Positions 18,901-26,224 of a stretch of DNA of 64,000 nucleotides are shown here, piece by piece. Location of the stretch: positions 1 to 64,000 of the forward strand of contig NZ_JHXN01000005.1 of assembly GCF_000687755.1 (NCBI RefSeq), in the 5' to 3' direction. The position numbers were made by a program, and so were the translations under genes. How positions within the stretch are numbered: the first letter of the stretch is position 1; every line of letters begins with the position of its first letter. This DNA is from Taylorella asinigenitalis ATCC 700933 (GTDB taxonomy: Bacteria > Pseudomonadota > Gammaproteobacteria > Burkholderiales > Burkholderiaceae_B). The notes beneath the pieces are model-generated. The model was given only the letters and a program-made list of their open reading frames with translations, had not been told where the DNA came from and ran no database searches.

Positions 18901-19557
18901 GTCTTCATCAGTAGCAGCATTACTATCCTGAGTTGTGTATCTTCCAGCAGTATCAAGTAGAACCGCTTCATCAGTAAACCACCAATCACAGTTTCTCGTA
19001 CCACCCACACCTTTGAGCGCCATACGACCGAATTTTTCAGCCAATGGGAAATTTAAACCTGAATTTACTAATGCAGTAGTTTTCCCTGAACCTGGTGCTC
19101 CAATAAAAACATACCAAGGCAATTGATATAAATATTGCTTAGAAAATCTAGCTGAAAACGATTTGTCCTTCCCTTTTTCAAATCGTGATTGTTTTAGTAA
19201 TGCAATTGCTTCGTTAAACCGTTCAGATAAAACACGTACTTCTTCGCGTTCTTTTTCGGTAAGTTTTTCGGTATCTTTAGGCTTATTGCTTTTGAGCTGT
19301 CCCAAAAGTTTTGCATTCAAACGCCCCTCACGATATTTTCTCCATAATAATCTAAGAAAATACAACGCAAAGATGGCAATGATTAAGTACATCCTCACAT
19401 CTCGGGACTCTAACGGTGCAAACTCTCCTACGCGTAAAGCTGGTCCCAAAAACCAGATTAACGCAGAAAGAATAACCAGCCCTAGGAATGACCATAATGC
19501 TCTACTGAATAGAAAGCTGAAAACTCTAGTTATAAATAAATTAATAAGGCTGAACAT
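15931..19557 (-). CDS. tssM: T6SS inner-membrane protein TssM (IcmF)
   Basis: The 1208-residue length is normal for TssM. Two membrane helices lie near the N terminus (about 10-35 and 50-70) and a third at about 470-490, leaving a large C-terminal periplasmic part. The cytoplasmic NTPase domain has an intact Walker A motif (GAPGSGKTT, about residue 152), and LLDTAGRYT follows as the Walker B/DxxG region. TssM spans the periplasm, binding TssL inside and the lipoprotein TssJ under the outer membrane, and forms the channel core. The start at 19557 lies 11 bases after tssL. Confidence 0.97.
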   Translation of the reverse strand: MFSLINLFITRVFSFLFSRALWSFLGLVILSALIWFLGPALRVGEFAPLESRDVRMYLIIAIFALYFLRLLWRKYREGRLNAKLLGQLKSNKPKDTEKLTEKEREEVRVLSERFNEAIALLKQSRFEKGKDKSFSARFSKQYLYQLPWYVFIGAPGSGKTTALVNSGLNFPLAEKFGRMALKGVGGTRNCDWWFTDEAVLLDTAGRYTTQDSNAATDEDEWKGFLKLLTKYRARQPINGVMLTVSVYDLLASTQEERAKHAVALKKRLQELRDELGTEFPVYILVTKMDQLHGFEDYFDNLSVEEHQQVWGFTFPYEESQKDGFDFYEEYEKEFQVLQERLFDGLPDLLMKNRNLESSSLAYLLPQQFANLRIVLGTFLTDVFSFSRLESKIVPRGVYFTSGTQGGVSFDKVSEELKDYLQIDGISQHNKAPMLEGGKSYFLTDLLQNLIFKESGLAGVNLKWEKRYRQMQWIGYGLVGLLLLGALTLWFNSYRNNSRYLDFVEEKLPVVQNHSNNIKISESGDVFSILPYLSLVKKLPNGENFLVDDAPFSYGFGLYQGGKVKSASRSIYDDAIHQVFAPQIAKRIEKRLATMSDANIVIYYEALRAYLMMYEPEHYDKDYFTQWVLHDVVADKSAQFNNEQFQLLREHMDYLFGQGAFVSPFPLNEELVQEARNRIDSHDLAQRAYLRAREILKQDPKNDVTLMTLAGNQASTVFRRKSGDALNRGVNRIFSYEGYWNIFNKNIEKISIQLREDDEWVLGIDNTTFADGSANKLLNEVKKLYFVDYIREWDAFLADIEVIPPKNLSHAIELSRSMSSTNSPLTKFVKGVAGDTTLLREDVNFQRTLVDRATESASSMASSLTSLMGPLDTGDLIKGKEEPTKLESMVDNHFIGYHELAVSAGNNTPAPIEGTIDLIEELYNFLTASETALRTKVTLPSQEVISKLQAESGRLPPVVGSMLTSITTEASKAINSGAQANIGADINAQIGMSCRNSITNRYPFRSTTRDVAPNDFARFFAPNGLMDQFFNKNLINMVDMSKRPWRFKPGVDGSKGNIAKYLSSFEKAAVIRDVYFAGGKPEPSFKVSIRPVEMDANITQMVLNIDGQTLTYEHGPQVGKSFDWPGQGSNQVSITLSPHDGTSSLTTNGPWALNRLIDNAKISRGRSPEVIFATFNIGGRSVKLEITANSAKSPFRLGEMRSFVCPGVN

Positions 19558-19568
19558 ACTATCCCTTT

Positions 19569-20906
19569 TTACTGATCAGGATTAATAGTCTTAGTACCAT
19601 CAGGTGTTGGGACTATATAAGGGGTTGTTGGACGAGCTTTCTTAGTCTGCGCTGGAATTAACAATGTAATTTCAACACGACGATTTCTAGCCCTATTTTC
19701 GGCTGTATCATTCGGTTTAACTGGCATAGTGTCAGCCTTACCTTCAGCTCTTATACGATTTTTCTGTGTCAAACGAGACTCAATAATTTTAGCAACTGCG
19801 TCTGCCCTAGCTTGTGATAAGTCCCAGTTTGATGGGAATCTAATTGTCTTGATAGGTCTATTATCCGTGTGACCTGTAATCAGAATATTTCCTTCCGTCT
19901 CGTCTAAAGCATCACCAAGTCGGTTAACGACAGTTTCAAATTTTTTCTTAATTTCTGCTGAACCAGATTCAAATAATTCGTCACCGCGTAATTCAACTAC
20001 ACTTCTGTCTGATTCATCTCGTACAGTCATTAAATTCTCGCGGATTTCAGCTTCTAGGAACTGAGCTAAACGCTTCGGTGCTTCTTGACGAACAACCCTA
20101 ACTGGAACCGCAATTTGCATAGCTGGTGGTTTAATTTTAACGATATCGTAGGCAACTTCATCTGATTTTCCGCCAAGCAACCAAGAGAATAAAATGTACG
20201 ATAATACTGCAAGTGCAAACCCAAAAATAGCAACCACCCACAATGGAATTGGTAAACGTTTAATCTTATTGATAATCTCGTCACCCTTCCAATTAGGAGA
20301 GAGAGTAATTGGATATGAACCCCTTACTTTTTTAATAATAAGAAGAAGCCTTTGTTTTAAGGTCTCTAGTTGAGAGCGGCCATTTTCAATAACTCTGAAA
20401 CGCCCCTCAAAACCTAACATCAAACAAAAATACATAAGTTCAAGAAGATCAATATGATTTTCTGGGTTCTGAGAGAGTTTTCTTAAAAGCTGGAAGAATT
20501 TTTCTCCACCCCATGTTTCATTATGGTAGGTGACAAGCAAACTTTTACCAGACCATAAGCCTTGCTGCCCCCAAGGAGCCATTGCACAAGCCTCGTCTAT
20601 GGCTGTACATAGACAATATCTAGCTCCAAGAATTGTTTCTTTACTAATACCCTTTTCTTGAGCTCGAACCTCAAATTGACGAACCTCCTCAACGAGCAAC
20701 TCACGCAACATATCAACGTTATCGTGATGTTGAGAGAAGCGGATTTGTGGCAATAGGGTGAGCAGCGGATTAGCCGCTGCTACAAGTGGATTAGAACCGC
20801 TAATTACAAAATTATCGGGTCTTATTTTGTTTGATTCATCATAACGTTGCTGGTGGATTTGACCCCACGGCCCCATCTTTGAATCAACATAATCTCTAGA
20901 AGACAT
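19569..20906 (-). CDS. tssL: T6SS inner-membrane protein TssL with OmpA-like domain
   Basis: The product has 445 residues, the long form of TssL. The cytoplasmic DotU domain covers about 40-200 (YCLCTAIDEACAMAPWGQQG and the LMYFCLMLGFEGRF motif). One membrane helix lies at about 218-245. A periplasmic OmpA-like peptidoglycan-binding domain follows at about 300-425 (LFESGSAEI, ILITGHTDNRP, SNWDLSQARADAV), with the Asp and Arg residues used to bind diaminopimelate. TssL therefore anchors the TssJLM complex to the cell wall itself, so a separate TagL is not needed. The Pro-rich tail (about 425-445) is probably disordered. It lies 10 bases after tssK. Confidence 0.96.
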   Translation of the reverse strand: MSSRDYVDSKMGPWGQIHQQRYDESNKIRPDNFVISGSNPLVAAANPLLTLLPQIRFSQHHDNVDMLRELLVEEVRQFEVRAQEKGISKETILGARYCLCTAIDEACAMAPWGQQGLWSGKSLLVTYHNETWGGEKFFQLLRKLSQNPENHIDLLELMYFCLMLGFEGRFRVIENGRSQLETLKQRLLLIIKKVRGSYPITLSPNWKGDEIINKIKRLPIPLWVVAIFGFALAVLSYILFSWLLGGKSDEVAYDIVKIKPPAMQIAVPVRVVRQEAPKRLAQFLEAEIRENLMTVRDESDRSVVELRGDELFESGSAEIKKKFETVVNRLGDALDETEGNILITGHTDNRPIKTIRFPSNWDLSQARADAVAKIIESRLTQKNRIRAEGKADTMPVKPNDTAENRARNRRVEITLLIPAQTKKARPTTPYIVPTPDGTKTINPDQ

Positions 20907-20916
20907 TAATTACTCA

Positions 20917-22266
20917 CTAAGAATTACGTTTATCAGTGTTTTTTACGGCCCAGAATTGCATATCAAGGCCTGGATAATCTCCTGCTAGATGAAGGGCTAG
21001 TGTTGATGATTTTTCAAATTGATTCCACATATCGCCTTCTTTAACTAAATTAAAGTAGATATATCCTGCATGATATGGCAATGCTGCCGGAACTTGATCC
21101 ATATGCTCAAGCGTAATGCCAGGTAGTTGTAAATGTACAAGATCTCGCATACGGTTTGTAGGCCCCAATTTCGCCTGTTGAGGGAATGTTTTGCGTACAG
21201 ACTCCCCTGGCAAATCTGCTTTGACCGCAAGTACAAATTGTGATTTTGCGAATAGATTTTTATCTGGAACTTTCCCGACACTAAGTCCATGACCTTTGTC
21301 TTCGAGTGGGATAGTAACGTAAGCATCTTCGAATACGATATTAAGTGCATCGCCGATTTGGCTCATCAAATTTTCTAGTGGCACTTTTAAAGCATCATGG
21401 TCATATGAAGGAATTTTATTGATAGAGATGCTATCTGGGTGGAACATAGCAAGCTCAGCCACAAGCATAGATAAATATCTAAAAAATACTTCAGGATGCA
21501 GATATTCAAGAGTATAAAAATGTTTAAATAGTATTAAGTTTCTATTTACAATACCTAAAATAATAGTCTCATAAGTTGTACTAGCTGAAGTTCTATTATT
21601 AGGGTTAAACCGTTTTGAAAGTTCTGTAGATCTTAAGTTTAATAAATCCACAACTCTTGATAAATGATCGGTAATTGGATTATTTACGAAAGCACAATTT
21701 ATAGTAGGTTGGATAAACCCAGTATCAACTTCAACAATATTAAGTTTATTTTTACCTTTAAAATGCACTACAGGAAGTTTTACCCAATTTCCGTCAATTT
21801 CTGAATCAGGCATAAATTTAAACTGAGGCTTACCAATTTGAACTGGTGCCTCACCTAAAGTAATATCAGATACGTCACTTAAAGTAGTTTCAACAACACT
21901 AAATCTAGCGAGCAAATCACTTCCTTCTTCATATGAAACTTCTTGACGAGAAGCCTCTTTAGATGGAAGAACCAAATAAATCATCTCTTCACGTGCAAAA
22001 GAATCTAATGGAAGCATCGGAACATCATTTCCGTTTAAAGAGAATGGAGTTCCGTCTTTAAAAATACCTGCAGCTTTAGTAATAGCTAACTTGTTTTCTT
22101 TAAGTGCATTTTGATCAATCTCTAATTGATAAAAGCCCCAATAGTAGGTTGGGGAAGCTTCAAGAAGAACTCTTTGCTTAGAGTCTAGGTATCTATCTTG
22201 TTGTTGAAAATGCTGAGGGCGCAGAAACATGCCCTCAGACCAAATAACTTTATTACTTATGCTCAT
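20917..22266 (-). CDS. tssK: T6SS baseplate protein TssK
   Basis: The 449-residue length is normal. The N terminus carries the family mark (NKVIWSEGMFLRPQHFQQQD, then WGFYQLEID). The C-terminal half includes SVGKVPDKNLF and LPGITLEHMDQVPAALPYHA. TssK is a cytosolic trimeric connector: its N-terminal part binds TssFG wedges, and its C-terminal part binds TssL/TssM. It lies between tssJ and tssL in the usual order. No anomaly is seen. Confidence 0.97.
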   Translation of the reverse strand: MSISNKVIWSEGMFLRPQHFQQQDRYLDSKQRVLLEASPTYYWGFYQLEIDQNALKENKLAITKAAGIFKDGTPFSLNGNDVPMLPLDSFAREEMIYLVLPSKEASRQEVSYEEGSDLLARFSVVETTLSDVSDITLGEAPVQIGKPQFKFMPDSEIDGNWVKLPVVHFKGKNKLNIVEVDTGFIQPTINCAFVNNPITDHLSRVVDLLNLRSTELSKRFNPNNRTSASTTYETIILGIVNRNLILFKHFYTLEYLHPEVFFRYLSMLVAELAMFHPDSISINKIPSYDHDALKVPLENLMSQIGDALNIVFEDAYVTIPLEDKGHGLSVGKVPDKNLFAKSQFVLAVKADLPGESVRKTFPQQAKLGPTNRMRDLVHLQLPGITLEHMDQVPAALPYHAGYIYFNLVKEGDMWNQFEKSSTLALHLAGDYPGLDMQFWAVKNTDKRNS

Positions 22267-22278
22267 GTGTTAAGCCTA

Positions 22279-22788
22279 TTATTTTTTTACAGGTGGCAAT
22301 ACACGTAATTCTTTTGCACCCGCTTCGATTCTAATGCGAGCACTTTTTGGAGAACGCTGCCATACTTTATAAATATTTGTAGTTTTAGCTTCTGGTAGAT
22401 CAACTAATAATTTCCATTTTGCTGAGTTGAAATCTTTGTAATAGCCAATCACACCAATATGTTTACTATTTAAATTTCCAGAAAATTTAAGTTCTTTAGT
22501 TTGACCTGGAGAAAGAATTTCAGATTTAACACCTAAAACTTGATCTCCTAAAACTTTTCTATAATCTTGTTGAAGAGTAAAAAAGTCGGCTTGATTAAAT
22601 GCATCTGAACTAGATAGTTCGTATACAGCGATTTTGATAGGAGATGGTCTTCCGTTGCTAGGATTAGAATCAGTTGCAGCAGATAATTCAACAACATAAG
22701 GCACAGCTAGTTTTTTCTCTGTAGATGCACATGCCACAACAAAAGTGGCAAATAAAGAAACTAAGAATATCCGTAACAAATTTTTCAT
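22279..22788 (-). CDS. tssJ: T6SS outer-membrane lipoprotein TssJ
   Basis: The product has 169 residues. A lipoprotein signal peptide ends in the lipobox VVAC with the acceptor cysteine at about residue 20. The mature part contains PIKIAVYELSSSDAFNQADF, DQVLGVKSEILSPG and the basic C-terminal strand, the beta-sandwich layout of TssJ. It sits in the outer membrane and recruits TssM. A good Shine-Dalgarno sequence (AGGAG at 22796-22800 in complement) precedes the ATG. It is the first gene of the tssJ-K-L-M-tagF-pseudokinase operon and is divergent from the TssQ-like gene. Confidence 0.95.
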   Translation of the reverse strand: MKNLLRIFLVSLFATFVVACASTEKKLAVPYVVELSAATDSNPSNGRPSPIKIAVYELSSSDAFNQADFFTLQQDYRKVLGDQVLGVKSEILSPGQTKELKFSGNLNSKHIGVIGYYKDFNSAKWKLLVDLPEAKTTNIYKVWQRSPKSARIRIEAGAKELRVLPPVKK

Positions 22789-23019
22789 CGTAAACTCCTA
22801 AATGTTGTATTTTTGAAAATAACATGTAACAAAACTTGACGTAAAATAACGGTAAACAAAACGATATAAAATATCATTTTATGCATTTATCGATGGGTAA
22901 GTCATTGATTTAATGCTAGATTTACTCAGTTTTGCAAGATTAATTAATCCATGTATGACTGATTATTATTAACAAGGATTGTTATATTATCGTTACGGTA
23001 ATAACTTTTAGGGTCAAAT
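22789..23019. promoter_or_regulatory. Divergent T6SS promoter region (tssJ / TssQ-like)
   Basis: This 231-base AT-rich spacer lies between two divergent T6SS operons and must hold a promoter for each. ATGTAACAA lies at 22824-22832, identical to the element before the TonB receptor and between tssH and tssG. TTGACG at 22836-22841 resembles a -35 box on the plus strand, but the nearest TATAAA (22865) is 23 bases away. TATATTAT near 22983-22990 is a better -10 for the plus-strand gene. No sigma-54 (GG-N10-GC) site is evident. Confidence 0.5.
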
Positions 23020-23496
23020 ATGAAAAAAAATATATACTTTTTGAATTGCCTTCTTTTAACTACAGTATTGGCAGCATGTGCTTCAAACGAACCTAAAGAA
23101 CCACCTTCACCTTACAGTGATTCTGAACAAGTTCTTCTTGATGATCTAAGAAAAAAATTCACGGCAGGCTCTTATGACGCCATCATTGAAGATGTTACTA
23201 AAAAACCTGAGTATCAAACTGGTGGTGTACCATTCCGTACTCAATCTATGAAACTTTTAGCATTCTCTCAGTGTGTATCTAAAAAAGTTAGAGATTGTAC
23301 TAAGACATTTGACAGAATTTTAGAGATTGATCCTAAGTTTGAACTTGAGCCAGCAGAAGCTGGACATCCTTCATGGGGTCCTGTTTTCGCTAAAGAGAAA
23401 GCAAACGCAAACATTGCCACAACACCAGATGGAAAACCTAAAGGCAGCTTGCGTGTTGTTGATCCAAAAACCGGCAAAGAAATTAAATTAAAATAA
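23020..23496 (+). CDS. TssQ-like T6SS-associated lipoprotein
   Basis: The product has 158 residues. The signal peptide ends in a lipobox (LAAC; cysteine about residue 20) followed by ASNEPKEPP. The mature part has a short helical repeat-like region (DLRKKFTAGSYDAIIEDV), two cysteines (FSQCVSKKVRDC) probably forming a disulfide, and a FDRILEIDPKFELEPAEAGHPSWGP stretch typical of TPR-type secretion lipoproteins. It fits the TssQ family of T6SS-associated lipoproteins known from Burkholderiales. The role is unproven; a periplasm-side partner of the membrane complex is likely. An AGGG Shine-Dalgarno sequence precedes the ATG. It is followed by a hairpin and then tagH. Confidence 0.7.
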   Translation: MKKNIYFLNCLLLTTVLAACASNEPKEPPSPYSDSEQVLLDDLRKKFTAGSYDAIIEDVTKKPEYQTGGVPFRTQSMKLLAFSQCVSKKVRDCTKTFDRILEIDPKFELEPAEAGHPSWGPVFAKEKANANIATTPDGKPKGSLRVVDPKTGKEIKLK

Positions 23497-23535
23497 TTCT
23501 AGAAACAAAAAATAATTCTTTAACATTAATCAATT

Positions 23536-23578
23536 ATCCTCATCTGTTACTAGGAAATACTTAGTCACATATGAGGAT
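23536..23578 (+). terminator. Hairpin between TssQ-like gene and tagH
   Basis: ATCCTCAT (23536-23543) pairs with ATGAGGAT (23571-23578) around a 27-base loop that can fold further, followed by TTTCAATTTATT. It may be a weak terminator, or an attenuator or mRNA-stabilising hairpin within a tssQ-tagH transcript. The tagH Shine-Dalgarno sequence lies just after it. Confidence 0.4.
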
Positions 23579-23604
23579 TTTCAATTTATTAGTGAGGTTA
23601 TATT

Positions 23605-26175
23605 TTGGCTATGAAACTATCTATTAACTTTCAGGGTAACAATTACGCCGAAGTTGATATAGTTCCACCAGGTGTCACTTTAGGCACGGCTCCACATAAT
23701 GCAGTGGTTTTGCAAGATGATACTGGCTCTATTGCTCTTGTACAAGTAGCCATTAGAGTAATGCCAAAAGGAATTACTCTAAAAAATATTGGTGATTTAG
23801 AAATTGAAGTAAATTTTCTTCCTGTTGTAAAAGGGCAGGAAGTTTCGCTTCATGGCGGTGATCAAATTCAAATCGCTGAATACAACTGTGTTTGTTCTGA
23901 GTCAAACATTAGAAATTTTAATGAGCCTCAAACTGCCTATCCTGCATCTAATCCTCACTTAAAACAGGATAGTCATTACCGCAGAAGAGAAAGAGTTACT
24001 CAAGGTCCTGGAGGTTCAACCGTTATGCCTATGGGTGGGACAGGAATTCCTCATCCGAGACAAACCCCTCCTATGAATCAAAATCAGATGGGCGGCATGG
24101 GTGGTGCTTACTATCCTGGAACATTTCCACAGCAATCACCAAATAATATGGGCTATGGTCAAAATAATCCTATGTTTGGCCAATCTCAAGTAAATAATCC
24201 CTACCCTCAACATCAATTTAATCCCAATAATCAAGGTATGCCCTATCCAAATATGCCATCTGGGATGCCATCCATGGGTAGAGGTCAAAATACACAGGGT
24301 AGATATCCGCAACCGAGTTTTCCTCAACAGCAAAATTACCCTGGGCCTGGACAAAATATAAATCCTAACCAATTTAACCAGAATATTCCTAATCAGCTAA
24401 GACCACAGATGTCTCCTTATGGAGGGTTGGGAGATACAAATAATCCACAGTTTCAAGGAGGGTTGCCTGGTACTCAAGAAACTGGTAGATCATCTGGTGG
24501 TAGAAGGCGCGAAAGAGCACCTTCTGGAATGAGTGGCCCTACTGTATTACCTATGGGAGCCCGTGCAGGACAAGTAGGCATGGATGCATCATCTAGAGGA
24601 AGCAACAGAAGAAGAGAAAGGATATCTTCAGGAAGAGAGTCGGGACCTACAGTATTGCCAATGGGGGCTAAACCAGGTGTTCCTCCTCAAGTTAAATTAA
24701 ACACTCAAACTCCTCAAGCACCTCAGTACCAAAATCAATCATTCGGTGCTCCACAAGTGCCTATTTATCCTTATCAACAACAGGAATTTGTTGCTCAAGC
24801 TCAAGCTTATGAGACACCTGTGCAAGCTCCTCAAGAATTTGTACAAGTTCCAGTTCAGCCTGTGGTCCAGTCTCCAGAACCCATAAATATAAACGTAGAA
24901 CAATCTCCTCCTGTGCTTGCACAAGTGGAACAAGGTGCCCCTATTACAAGCCCTGTTGAAGAAACGAGTTTGATTCCTGCTGAAGGAGTTGAAGTTCCTA
25001 ATCCAGAGGTTAGTGTTCAAGCACCTGAGCCAAACGCACCAATAGAGGCGGCTTCAGATAAAGGTGAGGAAACTGCAGAACCTGTAAATCAAGTCGAGAT
25101 AGTTGATGCTGTGCAGGAGGCACAAGCGTTGCCAGAAACTCAAGTGCAATCTACGGATTCTGTTGTTTCTACGGGTATGCCGCCTGAAACTGATATAAGT
25201 GCTGTTGCAGCTACTCAAGTTGCACCGACTGTAGAATCCCCTATAACTCCGCAAGCTCAGCCATTAGAAATCAATGAACCTGTCGTTGCGGCTGAGATGA
25301 ATGCGGATGATCCATTGGGATTGGATGATTTGATACCGAGTGGGGTGGAGACGGCGGCATTGCCACAAAATCAAGTGCCACAAGCACCAGTGCAAGCTGA
25401 AATGCCACCACCTGTAGTAGATCAAACATATATGGACCCAAATTTTGCAATGGCTCAAGGGCAACAACCGCAAAATATGATTCTAAATACGGGACAGCCA
25501 ATTCCTGAACCTGCGAAAATCGATCCTAAGGAATTAATGAAGGATTTTGATTCGGCATCTAGAAATTTGGACAGTCTATCGCTTGATGATTTGAGCCTTG
25601 ATGATTTATTTGATGACGGCGATACAAGCGACGATCCGTTTAGTATGTTCAAGCAGCCAGCTCAAAATCAAAATAGGGCGAATCAGGGTATGGGGGCTTA
25701 TGGGCAGAACCAAAATTATTCGCAACAAGGTGGATATTATCAACAGCAAGGTGGTTCTGGTAGGACTGGGATTATGCCTGATCAAAATTATGACCCTAGG
25801 ATGGGCGGTGGTGCTCCAAATCTTGGGCATATGGGCCAGCAACAAGTTGATAGTAGATATCTAAACGATTTGTTTAGAGATGAAGAGGATTCTCAACAGT
25901 ATCAATATGATGACACGCAACACCCTTTTGCCTATCATACGCAAGGGGATAATAAATCCCATGACCCTATGGAAGGGATTTCGGCTTCATCAGTTATTGA
26001 AATGGAGCTTGATCCATTGCGTGAAGTTCGTTCTGATGGCACGGAGCAATATACGCATCATATTTTCTCAAACGACACTCCGTCCACACTTAACGAATCG
26101 CAGAACCCTGCGAAACCTACAATTTCCGAGGATGAAGAGTTGTTCGCTCTTTTAGATAGTTTAAATAAGGAATAA
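23605..26175 (+). CDS. tagH: T6SS FHA-domain protein (TagH/Fha), long low-complexity form
   Basis: The product has 856 residues. The N-terminal 95 residues form an FHA-like beta sandwich (GVTLGTAPHNAVVLQDD, then GITLKNIG). After it come a Gln/Asn/Pro/Gly/Met-rich disordered region (about 110-290), a Pro/Gln/Val/Glu region (about 365-650) and an acidic end (DEDELFALLDSLN-like). A basic-plus-threonine block, RRRER followed 8-12 residues later by TV(M/L)PMG, occurs three times (about 126-150, 298-318 and 332-355). Fha proteins are cytoplasmic T6SS activators that bind phosphothreonine, in Pseudomonas within the PpkA-PppA pathway. The start is TTG at 23605, 7 bases after the GAGG Shine-Dalgarno sequence; the ATG at 23611 is the alternative. 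The tail is far longer than in most Fha proteins. Confidence 0.75.
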   Translation: MAMKLSINFQGNNYAEVDIVPPGVTLGTAPHNAVVLQDDTGSIALVQVAIRVMPKGITLKNIGDLEIEVNFLPVVKGQEVSLHGGDQIQIAEYNCVCSESNIRNFNEPQTAYPASNPHLKQDSHYRRRERVTQGPGGSTVMPMGGTGIPHPRQTPPMNQNQMGGMGGAYYPGTFPQQSPNNMGYGQNNPMFGQSQVNNPYPQHQFNPNNQGMPYPNMPSGMPSMGRGQNTQGRYPQPSFPQQQNYPGPGQNINPNQFNQNIPNQLRPQMSPYGGLGDTNNPQFQGGLPGTQETGRSSGGRRRERAPSGMSGPTVLPMGARAGQVGMDASSRGSNRRRERISSGRESGPTVLPMGAKPGVPPQVKLNTQTPQAPQYQNQSFGAPQVPIYPYQQQEFVAQAQAYETPVQAPQEFVQVPVQPVVQSPEPININVEQSPPVLAQVEQGAPITSPVEETSLIPAEGVEVPNPEVSVQAPEPNAPIEAASDKGEETAEPVNQVEIVDAVQEAQALPETQVQSTDSVVSTGMPPETDISAVAATQVAPTVESPITPQAQPLEINEPVVAAEMNADDPLGLDDLIPSGVETAALPQNQVPQAPVQAEMPPPVVDQTYMDPNFAMAQGQQPQNMILNTGQPIPEPAKIDPKELMKDFDSASRNLDSLSLDDLSLDDLFDDGDTSDDPFSMFKQPAQNQNRANQGMGAYGQNQNYSQQGGYYQQQGGSGRTGIMPDQNYDPRMGGGAPNLGHMGQQQVDSRYLNDLFRDEEDSQQYQYDDTQHPFAYHTQGDNKSHDPMEGISASSVIEMELDPLREVRSDGTEQYTHHIFSNDTPSTLNESQNPAKPTISEDEELFALLDSLNKE

Positions 26176-26207
26176 AAAAACCGGTGCTTTAAACACCGGT
26201 TTTTTTT
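26175..26207. terminator. Bidirectional terminator between tagH and tssH
   Basis: AAAAAAACCGGTG (26175-26187) and CACCGGTTTTTTT (26195-26207) form a perfect 13-pair stem with a 7-base loop. A-rich and T-rich flanks give a proper U tract in both directions. It ends the convergent tagH (plus) and tssH (minus) transcripts. Confidence 0.95.
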
Positions 26208-26224
26208 AAACAAAATTCCCTGAA

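Noticed and set aside
22836-22870. TTGACG / TATAAA as the plus-strand T6SS promoter
   Set aside because: The spacer is 23 bases, far from the usual 17; treated as unproven.
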